DNA from: BOG-932 sp965276835
Lineage (GTDB): Bacteria; Pseudomonadota; Alphaproteobacteria; BOG-932; Roseiterribacteraceae
Assembly: GCA_965276835.1 (NCBI GenBank)
Contig: OZ255631.1
Location: 4,836,001-4,900,000 of the forward strand
Length of the DNA: 64,000 bases
Direction: 5' to 3'
The notes under the pieces are model-generated. The model was not told where the DNA came from and searched no databases. It saw only the letters and a list, made by a program, of their open reading frames with translations. Each line of letters begins with the position of its first letter. Within the stretch, counting starts at the first letter, position 1. A program made the position numbers and the translations under genes. Shown here piece after piece: positions 48,198-58,401 of the stretch.

Positions 48198-50591
48198 ATG
48201 CTTCGCGCGCTTAGTATCCGTAATAACGGACGTTACCAACGTTATAAAGGACGAGGGCTATTGGCGGTTCAAGTGTCCGCTATAGCCTTGTTGATCGGGG
48301 TCGGCGGGGTCGTCCACAGCGCACGAGCGGACATGCTGTTGCCGCCGCCCAGCAATGTCGGCGGAGGCAGCGCGGAAAACTCTGCCAACGCGCCAGAAGA
48401 AATTGTCGTCACGGCACGCCAAAGAAAGGAAAAGGCGCAGGAGGTGCCGATTCCGCTGACCGTGCTGAACGGCTCGTCCCTTGCCGCCACCAGCACAGTG
48501 CGGATCGAGGAGATTCAGAACCGGCTGCCCGACATGAACGTGGCCTATCTCAATCCGCGCCAGAGCTCGATCGCGGTGCGCGGCCTTGGCAACAACCCCG
48601 CCAATGACGGGCTCGAGGCGTCGGTCGGCGTCTATCTGGATGGCGTTTATCTGGGGCGCCCCGGAATGGCGATCCTCGACTTTAACGATATCGATCAGCT
48701 GGAGTATCTGCGCGGTCCGCAAGGCACGTTGTTCGGCAAGAACACCACCGCGGGTGCGCTGAACATCACAACCAAAGCGCCCAGCTTTACCCTGGGGGGC
48801 GATGCCGAATTCACGGTCGGCAACCTGGGCAACCAGCAATATGCCGGGACCATTACGGGGCCGCTGATCGAAAATGTGCTGGCCGCGCGTCTGTCGGTCT
48901 ACGACCATACCCGCGAAGGTTTCGTCCAGAGCATCGCAAACGGGAAATGGAATAACGACATCGGACGTCAGGGTGCTCGACTGAGTTTCCTGCTCAACGT
49001 CAACGATGACCTCAATTTCCGTCTGATCAGCGATTACAATCGCGAGCATGACGGCGTCGCCGCCACCTTCTATTCGGCGGCGCCCAATAACACGCTGTTC
49101 CCGTTCTTCACGGCGCTGGCGGCCCACGAGGCCGGGCCGACGGGCTCCGGTCTTACGGTCATTCCGACGCCGAAGAACATGTATCAGACCAATATCAACG
49201 ACCCGCAGACGGTCTCGGTCCAACAGGGCGGCACCACGCTCCAGGGCGACTGGGATCTACCCGGCGACTACAAACTGACCTCGATCACCGGCTATCGCTT
49301 CTGGCGATTCTCGCCGCACAACGACGCCGACGGCACTAACCTGACTTTGCTGCCGGACGCGCACGTCCAGAATCACGATCAGCAGTTCAGCCAGGAACTG
49401 CGGATCAATTCGCCGAAGGACGAGGGCCCTTTCGACTACACCGCCGGCCTCTATTATTTCTGGCAGGCACAGCGGACCAACCAGGACTTCATCTACGGCA
49501 ACAACGAAGCGACGGCCTTTACCTATGGGCCGCAATTCCTGAACAAGAGCCAGATCGTGCTGGGCCGGCTGCGCACCCGCTCTTACGCCGCGTTCGCCCA
49601 GGGCAACTACCATATCCAGGACGATCTGACTCTCACGATCGGCGTGCGCAATACGCTCGAGCAGAAGACCATGGGGCTGTACCGCGATCTCGACGGTACG
49701 GTGCTGAACCCAGCCGTGCCGAACATCGATTCGACGGGCGTCAGTCCGAAGAGCAACAACGTTTCATGGACGGCGCAGCTCGCCTATCAGGTCGAGCCGG
49801 ACATCAATCTCTTCGCCTCTTACGCTCACGGCGCCAAGGCGGGTGCGACCAACAACTCACCACCGCAGTCGGTCCCGCTCTCACGCGCGCCCCTGGTCGT
49901 CTATCCAGAGAAGGCGGACGACGTCGAGCTCGGGATCAAGTCGGAGCTGTTCGATCGGCAGTTGGTGCTGAATGCCAATGCGTTCTACACGCTGGTCCGC
50001 AACTATCAGGCCACCAGCTTCTTCTTCGATCCCAGCAATCCGGCGCTCGCCGGATCGATCTTGACCAATGTCGGTGCAGTCAGGACCCGCGGTGTCGAGG
50101 TCGAGGCGACTGCGCGGCCGCTCGAAGGCCTGACGCTCAACAGCAATATCTCCTACGACAACGCCAGCTATCAGTCCTTCCGTAAGGGGCCGTGCGCCGC
50201 GGAATATGGGCTGCCCGGCTCGGCGACCTGCGACCTCACCGGCCGTCCGGTCGTCGGCGCCCCGCGCTGGACCTTGGACATCAACGGGACCTACGAGTTC
50301 CCGGTGACCGACAGCGTCCAGGGCTATGTGAATGCCGAATTGTCGTGGCGGTCGAGCTTCTACAGCGTCATCGACGACAGCCTGTACTCGAAGATCGGTA
50401 ATTACGGCGTGGTCAACATGCGGGCAGGCGCGAAGTTCTACGACGGGAAGCTGGACGTATCGTTCTGGACGAAGAACCTGGGTGACCGGTCTTACTTCCA
50501 GACGCTCTCAATCTCATCCAGCCGTGGCACCTATTCCGGCTATCCCGGCGATCCGCTGACCTTTGGCGCCACCATCCGGGTGTCGATGTAA
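48198..50591 (+). CDS. TonB-dependent receptor of the DUF3604 locus
   Basis: A 797-residue outer-membrane receptor. A signal stretch (LLAVQVSAIALLIGVG) is followed by the TonB box EEIVVTARQRKEKAQEVPIP. The plug contains IQNRLPDMNVAYLNPRQSS, VYLDGVYLGRPGMAILDFND and LRGPQGTLFGKNTTAGALNI. This plug is common in sphingomonad-type receptors for complex or unknown ligands. The barrel ends FGATIRVSM. GAGAGG precedes ATG 48198. About 78 bp separate it from the first DUF3604 gene, with no terminator seen. It is the probable outer-membrane gate of the plus-strand arm. Confidence 0.9.
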   Translation: MLRALSIRNNGRYQRYKGRGLLAVQVSAIALLIGVGGVVHSARADMLLPPPSNVGGGSAENSANAPEEIVVTARQRKEKAQEVPIPLTVLNGSSLAATSTVRIEEIQNRLPDMNVAYLNPRQSSIAVRGLGNNPANDGLEASVGVYLDGVYLGRPGMAILDFNDIDQLEYLRGPQGTLFGKNTTAGALNITTKAPSFTLGGDAEFTVGNLGNQQYAGTITGPLIENVLAARLSVYDHTREGFVQSIANGKWNNDIGRQGARLSFLLNVNDDLNFRLISDYNREHDGVAATFYSAAPNNTLFPFFTALAAHEAGPTGSGLTVIPTPKNMYQTNINDPQTVSVQQGGTTLQGDWDLPGDYKLTSITGYRFWRFSPHNDADGTNLTLLPDAHVQNHDQQFSQELRINSPKDEGPFDYTAGLYYFWQAQRTNQDFIYGNNEATAFTYGPQFLNKSQIVLGRLRTRSYAAFAQGNYHIQDDLTLTIGVRNTLEQKTMGLYRDLDGTVLNPAVPNIDSTGVSPKSNNVSWTAQLAYQVEPDINLFASYAHGAKAGATNNSPPQSVPLSRAPLVVYPEKADDVELGIKSELFDRQLVLNANAFYTLVRNYQATSFFFDPSNPALAGSILTNVGAVRTRGVEVEATARPLEGLTLNSNISYDNASYQSFRKGPCAAEYGLPGSATCDLTGRPVVGAPRWTLDINGTYEFPVTDSVQGYVNAELSWRSSFYSVIDDSLYSKIGNYGVVNMRAGAKFYDGKLDVSFWTKNLGDRSYFQTLSISSSRGTYSGYPGDPLTFGATIRVSM

Positions 50592-50669
50592 CGGCCCGTT
50601 TTCTCTTCATCGACAGGTCCGTCCGTTACGCCCCGTCGGGGAATAACCGACGGCAATAGGGAGACGACA

Positions 50670-52580
50670 ATGAACATCAGCCTGAAATCCGTCTTGCTCC
50701 TGACCGCAATGGGCGCTGCGGCGATCCATGCCGCCCAGGCGGACAACATCACGGCCAAGCCGCCAACGACGAAAGACGGCAAACCGTACTCGGGCCCGAC
50801 GGGCAAGACGGTGCCGTTGCGGGTGCTATGGGGTGATGCCCACCTGCATACGACCTTTTCGTTCGACGCCGGCTTATTCGGCACCAAGCTGACGCCTGAG
50901 GACGCGTTCCGTTTCGCCCGCGGCGAGGAGGTTGTTTCGACCACCGGAGTGCCGGCCAAGCTGCGCCACCCGCTCGATTTCCTGGTCGTCACCGACCACT
51001 CCAACTATCTGGGATTGCCGGTCGCGCTGCGCGAACGCGATCCGGCAATCGTGGGCGACCCTAACGGCAAGAAACTGGCCGATGCGATCGGCCAAGGCGG
51101 CGATGCCGGATACAAGGTGTTCCATGATCTGGCCGACAGCCTGTCGGCCAATAGGGAAATCCTCGATACCCGCCCGCTGCTGAAAACCACCTGGGCCAAG
51201 TCGGTAGCAGCGGCCGAGAAATATAACGAACCCGGCCGCTTCACCGCCTTCATCGGTTTCGAATGGACCTCCACCCCCGGCGGTAACAACCTGCACCATA
51301 ACGTCATCTTCCGCGACGCCGCCGACAAGGCGTTGCAGGTGGTGCCATTGACCACTTTCGACAGCGAGGACCCGGAGAAATTGTGGGCCTATCTGTCCGA
51401 GTACGAGAAGAAGACCGGCGGCCAAGCGCTGTCGATCCCGCACAATTCCAACCTGTCGGGTGGTCTGATGTTCGCCGACAAGACCTTCGGCGGCAAACCG
51501 TTCGACAAGCCCTATGCTGAGGCGCGGGCGAAATGGGAGCCGATCGCCGAGATCACCCAGACCAAGGGTGACAGTGAGACCGATCCGTCGGTGTCGCCGG
51601 ATGACGAGTTCGCTAATTTTGAGCGTTGGGACAAGACCAACATTCTGGGTTCTCAGGACGACAAGCCGGAGGACCAGCCGCACAATTATCTGCGGCCTGC
51701 CCTGACCCGCGGTCTCAAATTCGCCAACGAATTGGGGGCCAATCCCTACAAATACGGCTTCATCGGCGCGTCGGACAATCACACCGCGCTGACGACCGTG
51801 GCGGCCGATAATTTCTTCGGCGTCACCCCCGCCGGCGAGCCCAACGCTGAGCGGCTGAAGGCGCCGCCGATCCTGGCGCCGAGCAAGGGCCGCAAGGCGC
51901 AGCCGCCGCAGTCCGAGATGGCGTCGTCGGGGCTCGCGGCGGTGTGGGCGGCGGAGAACACGCGCGAATCGATCTTCGACGCGATCCGCCGCCGTGAGGT
52001 CTATGCGACCACCGGCACGCGCATCACTGTGCGCCTGTTCGCCGGTTGGGAATTCACGACAGGCGACGCCGACCGTTCCGACTTCGCCGAATATGGTTAT
52101 GCGCACGGCGTGCCGATGGGCGGCGACCTGTCCGACGGGCATCAGGGCCAAGCGCCGACCCTGGTGATCCAGGCGGCCAAGGACCCGGACGGGGCCAATC
52201 TCGATCGGGTCCAGGTGATCAAGGGCTGGGTCGACCCCCAGGGTGAAACCCATGAGAAGGTCTTCGATGCGGCTTGGTCGAACGACCGCAAACCCGGCGC
52301 GGACGGCAAGCTGCCGTCCGTCGGCAGCACGGTCGATGTCGCCAACGCCAGCTACAGCAACAGCATCGGCGCGGCAGTCCTCGACACTGTCTGGACCGAC
52401 CCGGCCTTCAACCCGGCGGAGCGCGCCTATTACTACGTCCGCGTGATCGAAATCCCAACGCCGCGCTGGAGCACTTACGACGCCAAGCGTTTCGGCGTCG
52501 AACTGCCCACCACCGTTCCGTCCGCCGTCACCCAGCGCGCCTACACGTCACCTGTTTGGTACGCGCCGTCGGGCGTCTGA
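50670..52580 (+). CDS. DUF3604 protein, copy 1 of 3
   Basis: A 636-residue exported protein with a signal peptide (to about residue 24). The PHP-like metal motif GDAHLHTTFSFDAG is at 55-68 (H58, H60), VTDHSNYLGLP includes D109/H110, and SIPHNSNLSGGLMF and GASDNHTALTTVAADNFFG add further histidines, so a di- or trinuclear metal site is likely. The C-terminal part (from about 470) looks like a beta-rich domain. DUF3604 has no established reaction. It is most similar in body to copy 3. The ribosome site AGGGAGA is strong. Confidence 0.88.
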   Translation: MNISLKSVLLLTAMGAAAIHAAQADNITAKPPTTKDGKPYSGPTGKTVPLRVLWGDAHLHTTFSFDAGLFGTKLTPEDAFRFARGEEVVSTTGVPAKLRHPLDFLVVTDHSNYLGLPVALRERDPAIVGDPNGKKLADAIGQGGDAGYKVFHDLADSLSANREILDTRPLLKTTWAKSVAAAEKYNEPGRFTAFIGFEWTSTPGGNNLHHNVIFRDAADKALQVVPLTTFDSEDPEKLWAYLSEYEKKTGGQALSIPHNSNLSGGLMFADKTFGGKPFDKPYAEARAKWEPIAEITQTKGDSETDPSVSPDDEFANFERWDKTNILGSQDDKPEDQPHNYLRPALTRGLKFANELGANPYKYGFIGASDNHTALTTVAADNFFGVTPAGEPNAERLKAPPILAPSKGRKAQPPQSEMASSGLAAVWAAENTRESIFDAIRRREVYATTGTRITVRLFAGWEFTTGDADRSDFAEYGYAHGVPMGGDLSDGHQGQAPTLVIQAAKDPDGANLDRVQVIKGWVDPQGETHEKVFDAAWSNDRKPGADGKLPSVGSTVDVANASYSNSIGAAVLDTVWTDPAFNPAERAYYYVRVIEIPTPRWSTYDAKRFGVELPTTVPSAVTQRAYTSPVWYAPSGV

Positions 52581-52605
52581 TTTCTAGGAAAGAGTAAATA
52601 ACACA

Positions 52606-54513
52606 ATGACTAAGGGACTTAAATTCGGCCTTCTGCTGACCGTGATGAGCGTTGCGACCATCCATAGTGGCCGCGCCGACGCGATCCAGGCCAAGCCGAC
52701 GACGACCAGGGATGGCCTGCCTTATTCCGCACCGACGGCGGCGGCGATTCCGACGCATGTGCTGTGGGGCAACACCCACCTGCACACCGTCAATTCTTTC
52801 GATGCCGGCATCATGGGCACGCGGGTCGAGCCGGAGGACGCATTCCGCCTCGCGCGTGGTGAGCGCGTCGTTTCGACAACCGGCGTTCCGGCGAAACTGT
52901 CCCGCCCGCTCGACTTCCTCGTCGTCTCGGACCACTCCGACTATATGGGCCTGCCCGACGCGTTGCAGGCCGGCACGCCGGAGCTGCTGGCCGATCCGGT
53001 CGGCAAGGAAATCTATACCGCCTACAACGACAAGAACGGCGGCAGTTTCAGGCTGTTCAACCGCTTCATCACCGACATCTCCACCGGAAAACCATCGCTG
53101 AAGGTCCCGGCATTGGCAAAGTCGGCTTGGCAGCACGCTGTCGGCGCCGCCGAAAAATATAATGAGCCCGGACGGTTCACCGCCTTCATCGGTTATGAGT
53201 GGAGCTCCACGCCCGGCGGCGACAATCTGCACCGCAACGTCATCTTCCGCGACGGCGGCGAAAAGGCGCTGAAGCTTCTGCCCTTCACGACATTCGAGAG
53301 CCAGGACCCCGAAAAACTGTGGCAGTGGCTGTCCGACTATCAGCAGAAGACGGGCGGCCAGATTCTGGCCATTCCGCACAACAGCAACCTGTCGGGCGGG
53401 CTGATGTTCGCCGACCGGACATTCGGTGGTAAGCCGCTCGACCGCGCCTATGCAGAACAGCGCGCGAAGTGGGAGCCGGTTGCCGAAATCACCCAAAGTA
53501 AGGGTGACAGCGAGACCCTGGGATCGATATCGCCGGATGACGAATTCGCCAATTTCGAACGCTGGGACAAGACTAACATCATGGGGTCCAAAGACGACAA
53601 GCCCGAGGACCAGCCGTTGAACTATCTGCGCCCGAGCCTGACCCGGGGCCTGAAGTATGAGGGCAAAATCGGCGTCAATCCGTTCAAGCTGGGATTTGTC
53701 GGAGGTACCGACGCGCATACCGGACTGACGACTGTCGACGCCGACAATTTCTTCGGCATGACCCCGTCGGGCGAACCGAGCCCGGGACGGCTGGCGGCCG
53801 CGAGCATCAAGGGAGGCGACTCGAAGGTCAGATTGCCTCCGGTTTCAGAAGTCGATTCCGCCGGCCTGTCGGCGGTCTGGGCCAACGAGAACACCCGCGA
53901 ATCGATCTTCGACGCGCTACGCCGCAAGGAGGTCTATGCCACGACCGGTCCACGCATCACCGTGCGTGTCTTCGCCGGCTGGGACTTCAAGCCGACGGAT
54001 GCCGGCCGGTCAGATTTCGCCCAGTATGGCTATGCCCACGGCGTGCCGATGGGCGGCGATCTGGCGGCCGCGCATAAAGGCCAGGTTCCGACCCTGGTGA
54101 TCCAGGCGGCGAAAGATCCGGAAGGCGCCAATCTGGATCGGGTCCAGGTGATCAAGGGCTGGGTCGACGCCAAGGGCGAGACGCATGAGAAGATATTCGA
54201 CGCCGCCTGGTCGGATGGCCGCAAGCCCGGTCCTGACGGCAAGCTGCCCTCAGTCGGCAGCTCGGTAAACGTCGCCGACGCAACCTACAACAACAGCATC
54301 GGCGCGGCGGTGTTCGACACGGCCTGGACCGATCCCGGTTTCGACGCCGAAGAGCGCGCCTACTATTACATCCGGGTCATCGAAATCCCGACCCCACGCT
54401 GGACGACCTATGACGCGAAGCGCTTCGGCGCGGCGCTGCCGACCAACGTGCCGCCGGCCGTAACCCAGCGCGCCTACACCTCACCCGTCTGGTACACGCC
54501 GCCGGGTGCGTGA
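52606..54513 (+). CDS. DUF3604 protein, copy 2 of 3
   Basis: A 635-residue exported paralogue, 25 bp after copy 1. It keeps GNTHLHTVNSFDAG, VSDHSDYMGLP, AIPHNSNLSGGLMF and GGTDAHTGLTTVDADNFFG, so the putative metal ligands are kept although the first motif has N for D. It diverges most from the other two in the region of residues 120-155, where the sequence is shorter and different. The signal peptide, MTKGLKFGLLL, equals that of copy 3. The activity may differ in substrate but not in chemistry. Confidence 0.87.
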   Translation: MTKGLKFGLLLTVMSVATIHSGRADAIQAKPTTTRDGLPYSAPTAAAIPTHVLWGNTHLHTVNSFDAGIMGTRVEPEDAFRLARGERVVSTTGVPAKLSRPLDFLVVSDHSDYMGLPDALQAGTPELLADPVGKEIYTAYNDKNGGSFRLFNRFITDISTGKPSLKVPALAKSAWQHAVGAAEKYNEPGRFTAFIGYEWSSTPGGDNLHRNVIFRDGGEKALKLLPFTTFESQDPEKLWQWLSDYQQKTGGQILAIPHNSNLSGGLMFADRTFGGKPLDRAYAEQRAKWEPVAEITQSKGDSETLGSISPDDEFANFERWDKTNIMGSKDDKPEDQPLNYLRPSLTRGLKYEGKIGVNPFKLGFVGGTDAHTGLTTVDADNFFGMTPSGEPSPGRLAAASIKGGDSKVRLPPVSEVDSAGLSAVWANENTRESIFDALRRKEVYATTGPRITVRVFAGWDFKPTDAGRSDFAQYGYAHGVPMGGDLAAAHKGQVPTLVIQAAKDPEGANLDRVQVIKGWVDAKGETHEKIFDAAWSDGRKPGPDGKLPSVGSSVNVADATYNNSIGAAVFDTAWTDPGFDAEERAYYYIRVIEIPTPRWTTYDAKRFGAALPTNVPPAVTQRAYTSPVWYTPPGA

Positions 54514-54568
54514 CCCCGGTCGGTACCTGCATTCCAAACGTCGAATTTATGTCAGGGGAGATATTTCA

Positions 54569-56482
54569 ATGACCAAGGGTCTTAAATTCGGTTTGCTGCT
54601 GTCGGCGATAAGTGTCGCGGCGATCTATGGCGGCGCGGTCCAAGCCGATGCGATCGCCGCCAAGCCGCCCACGACAAAGGACGGCCAGCCCTACTCGCCG
54701 CCGGTCGGGAAAACGCACCCGATCCGCGTGTTCTGGGGCGACGCCCATCTGCATACCGAATTCTCGTTCGACGCCGGGCTGATGGGAACCAAGCTGAGCC
54801 CCGAGGATGCCTTCCGCTTTGCCCGCGGTGAAGAGGTCGTGTCGACCAGCGGTGTGCCGGCTAAACTGCGCCATCCGCTCGATTTCCTGGTCGTTACCGA
54901 CCACTCCAATTATCTCGGCCTGCCGATTGCTCTGCGCGAGGGCGACCCGGCGATCCTGGCGGATCCGGTCGGCAAGAAACTGTATGACGGGAGCCACGCG
55001 GGCGGTGAGGCGGGATTCAAGCTGTTCGCCGATCTGGCCGCCAGTCTGTCGAACAACACGCCGTTGCTGAAGACGTCGGACCTGTTGAAATCGACCTGGT
55101 CCAAGTCGGTCGCGGCGGCGGATAAATATAACGAGCCGGGCCGCTTCACCGCCTTCATCGGATTCGAATGGACGTCCATGCCGGGCGGCAACAACCTGCA
55201 TCACAACGTCATCTTCCGCGATTCCGGGGAGAAGGCGCTGCAGGTTCTGCCTTTGACCACGTTCGACAGTGAGGACCCGGAGAAGCTGTGGGACTATCTG
55301 GCCGATTACGAAAAGAAGACCGGCGGCCAGGCACTGTCGATCCCGCATAACAGCAACCTGTCGGGCGGGCTGATGTTCGCCGACAAGACGCTGGGCGGAA
55401 AGCCGTTCGACAAGGCCTATGCCGAGGCGCGTTCCAAGTGGGAACCGGTGGCCGAGATCACCCAGACCAAAGGCGACAGCGAGACCGATCCCTCGGTGTC
55501 ACCGGACGACGAGTTCGCCAATTTCGAGCGTTGGGACAAGACCAATATCGCCGGAACCCAGGACGACAAGCCGGAGGATCAGCCGCATAACTATCTGCGC
55601 CCGGCCCTGACCCGCGGTCTGAAATTCGCAAACGAGCTGGGGGCAAACCCGTACAAGTATGGGCTGATCGGCAGTTCCGACAACCATACCGCTCTGTCGA
55701 TGGTCGCCGCCGACAACTTCTTCGGCGCCTTGCCGGATGCCGAGCCCAGCGCGACGCGCCTGACCCATGCGCCGTTGCTGGTGACCAAGGGCCGCAAGCC
55801 TTTACCGCCGCCATCGGAAATGGCGTCGTCCGGCCTGGCCGCAGTGTGGGCGACGGAAAACACGCGGGAATCGATCTTCGGCGGCATCCGTCGCCGCGAG
55901 GTCTATGCCACCACCGGTACCCGGATCACCGTACGCCTGTTCGCCGGATGGGACTTCAAGAAGGGCGACGCCGAACGGTCGGACTTCGCCGATTACGGCT
56001 ACGCCCATGGTGTGCCGATGGGCGGCGACCTGTCCGGCGCGCATCAAGGGCAGATGCCGACCTTGGTGATCCAGGCGGCGAAAGATCCCGATGGCGCCAA
56101 TCTCGACCGCGTCCAGGTGATCAAGGGCTGGGTCGACGCCGGGGGCCAGACGCACGAGAAAATCTTCGATGTTGCCTGGTCGGGCGACCGCAAGGCTGGG
56201 GCCGACGGCAAGCTGCCCGCGGTCGGCAGCACGGTCGATGTCGCCAATGCCACTTACAGCAACAACATCGGCGCGCCTGTACTGGATACGGCCTGGACCG
56301 ATCCGACCTTCAACGCAGCGGAGCGGGCTTATTATTATGTCCGCGTGATCGAGATCCCGACGCCGCGCTGGACCACGATCGATGCCAAGCGATTCGGCGT
56401 GGCGTTGCTCAAGACCGTCCCGCCGGCGGTCACCCAACGGGCCTATTCCTCTCCCGTCTGGTACGCCCCGTCGGGTGCATAA
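54569..56482 (+). CDS. DUF3604 protein, copy 3 of 3
   Basis: A 637-residue exported paralogue with signal MTKGLKFGLLLSAISVAAIY, GDAHLHTEFSFDAG, VTDHSNYLGLP, SIPHNSNLSGGLMF and GSSDNHTALSMVAADNFFG. The body matches copy 1 closely, while the signal peptide matches copy 2, which suggests recombination between copies. GGGGAG precedes ATG 54569. The foldase gene begins directly after its stop (TAA then GTG). Confidence 0.88.
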   Translation: MTKGLKFGLLLSAISVAAIYGGAVQADAIAAKPPTTKDGQPYSPPVGKTHPIRVFWGDAHLHTEFSFDAGLMGTKLSPEDAFRFARGEEVVSTSGVPAKLRHPLDFLVVTDHSNYLGLPIALREGDPAILADPVGKKLYDGSHAGGEAGFKLFADLAASLSNNTPLLKTSDLLKSTWSKSVAAADKYNEPGRFTAFIGFEWTSMPGGNNLHHNVIFRDSGEKALQVLPLTTFDSEDPEKLWDYLADYEKKTGGQALSIPHNSNLSGGLMFADKTLGGKPFDKAYAEARSKWEPVAEITQTKGDSETDPSVSPDDEFANFERWDKTNIAGTQDDKPEDQPHNYLRPALTRGLKFANELGANPYKYGLIGSSDNHTALSMVAADNFFGALPDAEPSATRLTHAPLLVTKGRKPLPPPSEMASSGLAAVWATENTRESIFGGIRRREVYATTGTRITVRLFAGWDFKKGDAERSDFADYGYAHGVPMGGDLSGAHQGQMPTLVIQAAKDPDGANLDRVQVIKGWVDAGGQTHEKIFDVAWSGDRKAGADGKLPAVGSTVDVANATYSNNIGAPVLDTAWTDPTFNAAERAYYYVRVIEIPTPRWTTIDAKRFGVALLKTVPPAVTQRAYSSPVWYAPSGA

Positions 56483-57406
56483 GTGACGACCAGCCAAACC
56501 ACGACCCGGGGCCGCGTTCGCGCGTGGCTCCGGGAACCGCTGTTACAGTTCACCGTGCTGGGCGGCGCCCTGTTCCTGGGCTGGCCGCTGATCGCCGACA
56601 AGGTCGCGCCGCCGCAGAACAAAATCGTCATTTCCGCTCATCAGATGCAGCGGGCGATCGACTATTTCTACCAGACTCATCTGCGTCAGCCCGACCCCGA
56701 TGAACTCCAGCCGCTAATCGAGGGCGAGATCCAGACCGAGGTCGAGTTCCGGGAAGGGATCGCTCTGGGGCTGGACCGCGACGACGAGATCATCCGCCGC
56801 CGCATTCAGCAAAAACTCGAATTCATGACTGAAGACGTTATCGATCAGGCTAAGCCCAGCGATGCCGCGCTTCAGAAATACCTGAACGATCATCTCGAAG
56901 AGTTCGGCGCTGGACCGCAATTTGTTTTCAGCCAGATCTATCTCGATCCCAGCCGCCATGGCGGCAAAATCGCCGACGATGCCAGCCGGCTGCTGGCGAA
57001 GCTGAACGCGGGCGACGGGCGGCTCGATTACGGCGTAGACAGCGATACCTTGCCGGTGCCGAACGATTTCGAGGCGACGCCGCTGCATGACGTGACGGCC
57101 ATGTTCGGCTCGGATTTCGCGGCGGCACTGCCGCAGCAGCCCGTCGGCCGGTGGGTGGGCCCGATCAAATCCGGTTATGGCCTCCACCTTGTGTTGGTGC
57201 GCGCCGTGAAGCCCGGCAAGCCGCCCGAACTGGCGGATGTTCGCGACCAGGTGCTGCGGGAATTTCAGTCCGACCGCCGTGTCGAAGCCAACCAGCAGGC
57301 CTATGACAAGATGCGCGCCAAATACGTTATCTCCGTGGAATTGCCGCCGGCCCCGGCGGCAGGCGTCGCCAGCAATGCCGTTGTCGCCGCGCCGGTGACT
57401 CGATGA
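56483..57406 (+). CDS. Membrane-anchored parvulin-type peptidyl-prolyl isomerase
   Basis: A 307-residue protein starting with GTG right after copy 3. One N-terminal helix (LLQFTVLGGALFLGWPLI) anchors it in the inner membrane with the rest in the periplasm. A SurA/PpiD-like helical part (residues 50-150) precedes a parvulin-like fold with SGYGLHLVLVRAVKPGKPPEL. The classical FSQIYLDPSRHGG segment suggests a chaperone role. Its position between DUF3604 and HupE-type genes suggests it folds these exported or outer-membrane partners. The stop overlaps the next start (ATGA). Confidence 0.8.
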   Translation: MTTSQTTTRGRVRAWLREPLLQFTVLGGALFLGWPLIADKVAPPQNKIVISAHQMQRAIDYFYQTHLRQPDPDELQPLIEGEIQTEVEFREGIALGLDRDDEIIRRRIQQKLEFMTEDVIDQAKPSDAALQKYLNDHLEEFGAGPQFVFSQIYLDPSRHGGKIADDASRLLAKLNAGDGRLDYGVDSDTLPVPNDFEATPLHDVTAMFGSDFAAALPQQPVGRWVGPIKSGYGLHLVLVRAVKPGKPPELADVRDQVLREFQSDRRVEANQQAYDKMRAKYVISVELPPAPAAGVASNAVVAAPVTR

Positions 57407-58401
57407 TGCGTTTGGCCGTCCTGCTGATCGCCATTCTCGGGCTCGCTTTGCCGGCCGGCGCACATGAGGCACGCCCCGGCTATCTCGAGCTGAATGAGAC
57501 GGCTCAGGGACAGTATGATGTGCTGTGGAAGCAGCCGGCGAACGGCGAATACGCGTTGCGGCTGAACCCTGTCTTCCCGACCGATTGCACCCTGTCGGGC
57601 GCGGACAATCGCAAGCTATTGCCGGGCGCGATGCTGACGCGCTTCCGGCTTGCCTGCCCGAACGGGCTGGAGGGGCGGCCGATCACCATCGACGGTCTGG
57701 AAATGACGCTGACCGACGTTCTGGTGCGCCTGCACAAGCTCGACGGCCGGGAGGAAACGCATCTCGCTCGCGCGACCGATACGACCGTCACCATCGGCGG
57801 CGGTGGCGGCGGCTGGGCGCGCGCCGGCACCTATCTCACGCTTGGCATCCAGCATATCGCGATGGGCATCGACCATCTGCTGTTCGTGCTCGGCCTGCTG
57901 CTGATCGTCCGGGACCGCTGGACTCTATTGAAGACGATCAGCGCCTTCACCGTGGCGCACAGCCTGACCCTGGCCGCCGCCACCTTCGGCATCGCCAGCG
58001 TGCCGGGCCAGCCGCTGAACGCGGCGATTGCGCTGTCGATCCTGTTCCTGGGCGTCGAGGTGGTCCGGACCAACCGGGGGGAGGACAGCCTGACGGCGCG
58101 CAAGCCGTGGCTGGTGGCCTTCGCCTTCGGCCTGCTGCACGGCTTCGGTTTCGCCACCGGCCTGACGGCGATGGGCCTGCCGCGCGCGGAGATTCCACAG
58201 GCGTTGCTGCTGTTCAATGTCGGCGTTGAGATCGGGCAACTGGTCTTTGTCGCCATCGTCCTTGGGCTGGAACGGGCCTTCCGCCAGATGGAGATCGTGT
58301 GGCCCCGCGCGATCGCAGCTTTGCCGGCCTTCGTCGTCGGCGTAGCCGGCGCCTTCTGGACCTGGCAGCGTTTGGCTATTTTCTTCGGTGGCCCGGCATG
58401 A
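57403..58401 (+). CDS. HupE/UreJ-like membrane protein with exported N-terminal domain
   Basis: A 332-residue protein with signal peptide (to GAHEARPGY), a beta-rich extracytoplasmic domain of about 120 residues, a glycine-rich hinge (IGGGGGGWARAG) and about seven membrane helices starting at the motif YLTLGIQHIAMGIDHLLFVLG. The design equals that of the gene at 42446-43573, though without an EF-hand. Helices include FTVAHSLTLAAATFG and FAFGLLHGFGFATGL, with histidines suited to metal transfer. Transport of nickel, cobalt or another metal is inferred from the family. Confidence 0.8.
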   Translation: MMRLAVLLIAILGLALPAGAHEARPGYLELNETAQGQYDVLWKQPANGEYALRLNPVFPTDCTLSGADNRKLLPGAMLTRFRLACPNGLEGRPITIDGLEMTLTDVLVRLHKLDGREETHLARATDTTVTIGGGGGGWARAGTYLTLGIQHIAMGIDHLLFVLGLLLIVRDRWTLLKTISAFTVAHSLTLAAATFGIASVPGQPLNAAIALSILFLGVEVVRTNRGEDSLTARKPWLVAFAFGLLHGFGFATGLTAMGLPRAEIPQALLLFNVGVEIGQLVFVAIVLGLERAFRQMEIVWPRAIAALPAFVVGVAGAFWTWQRLAIFFGGPA

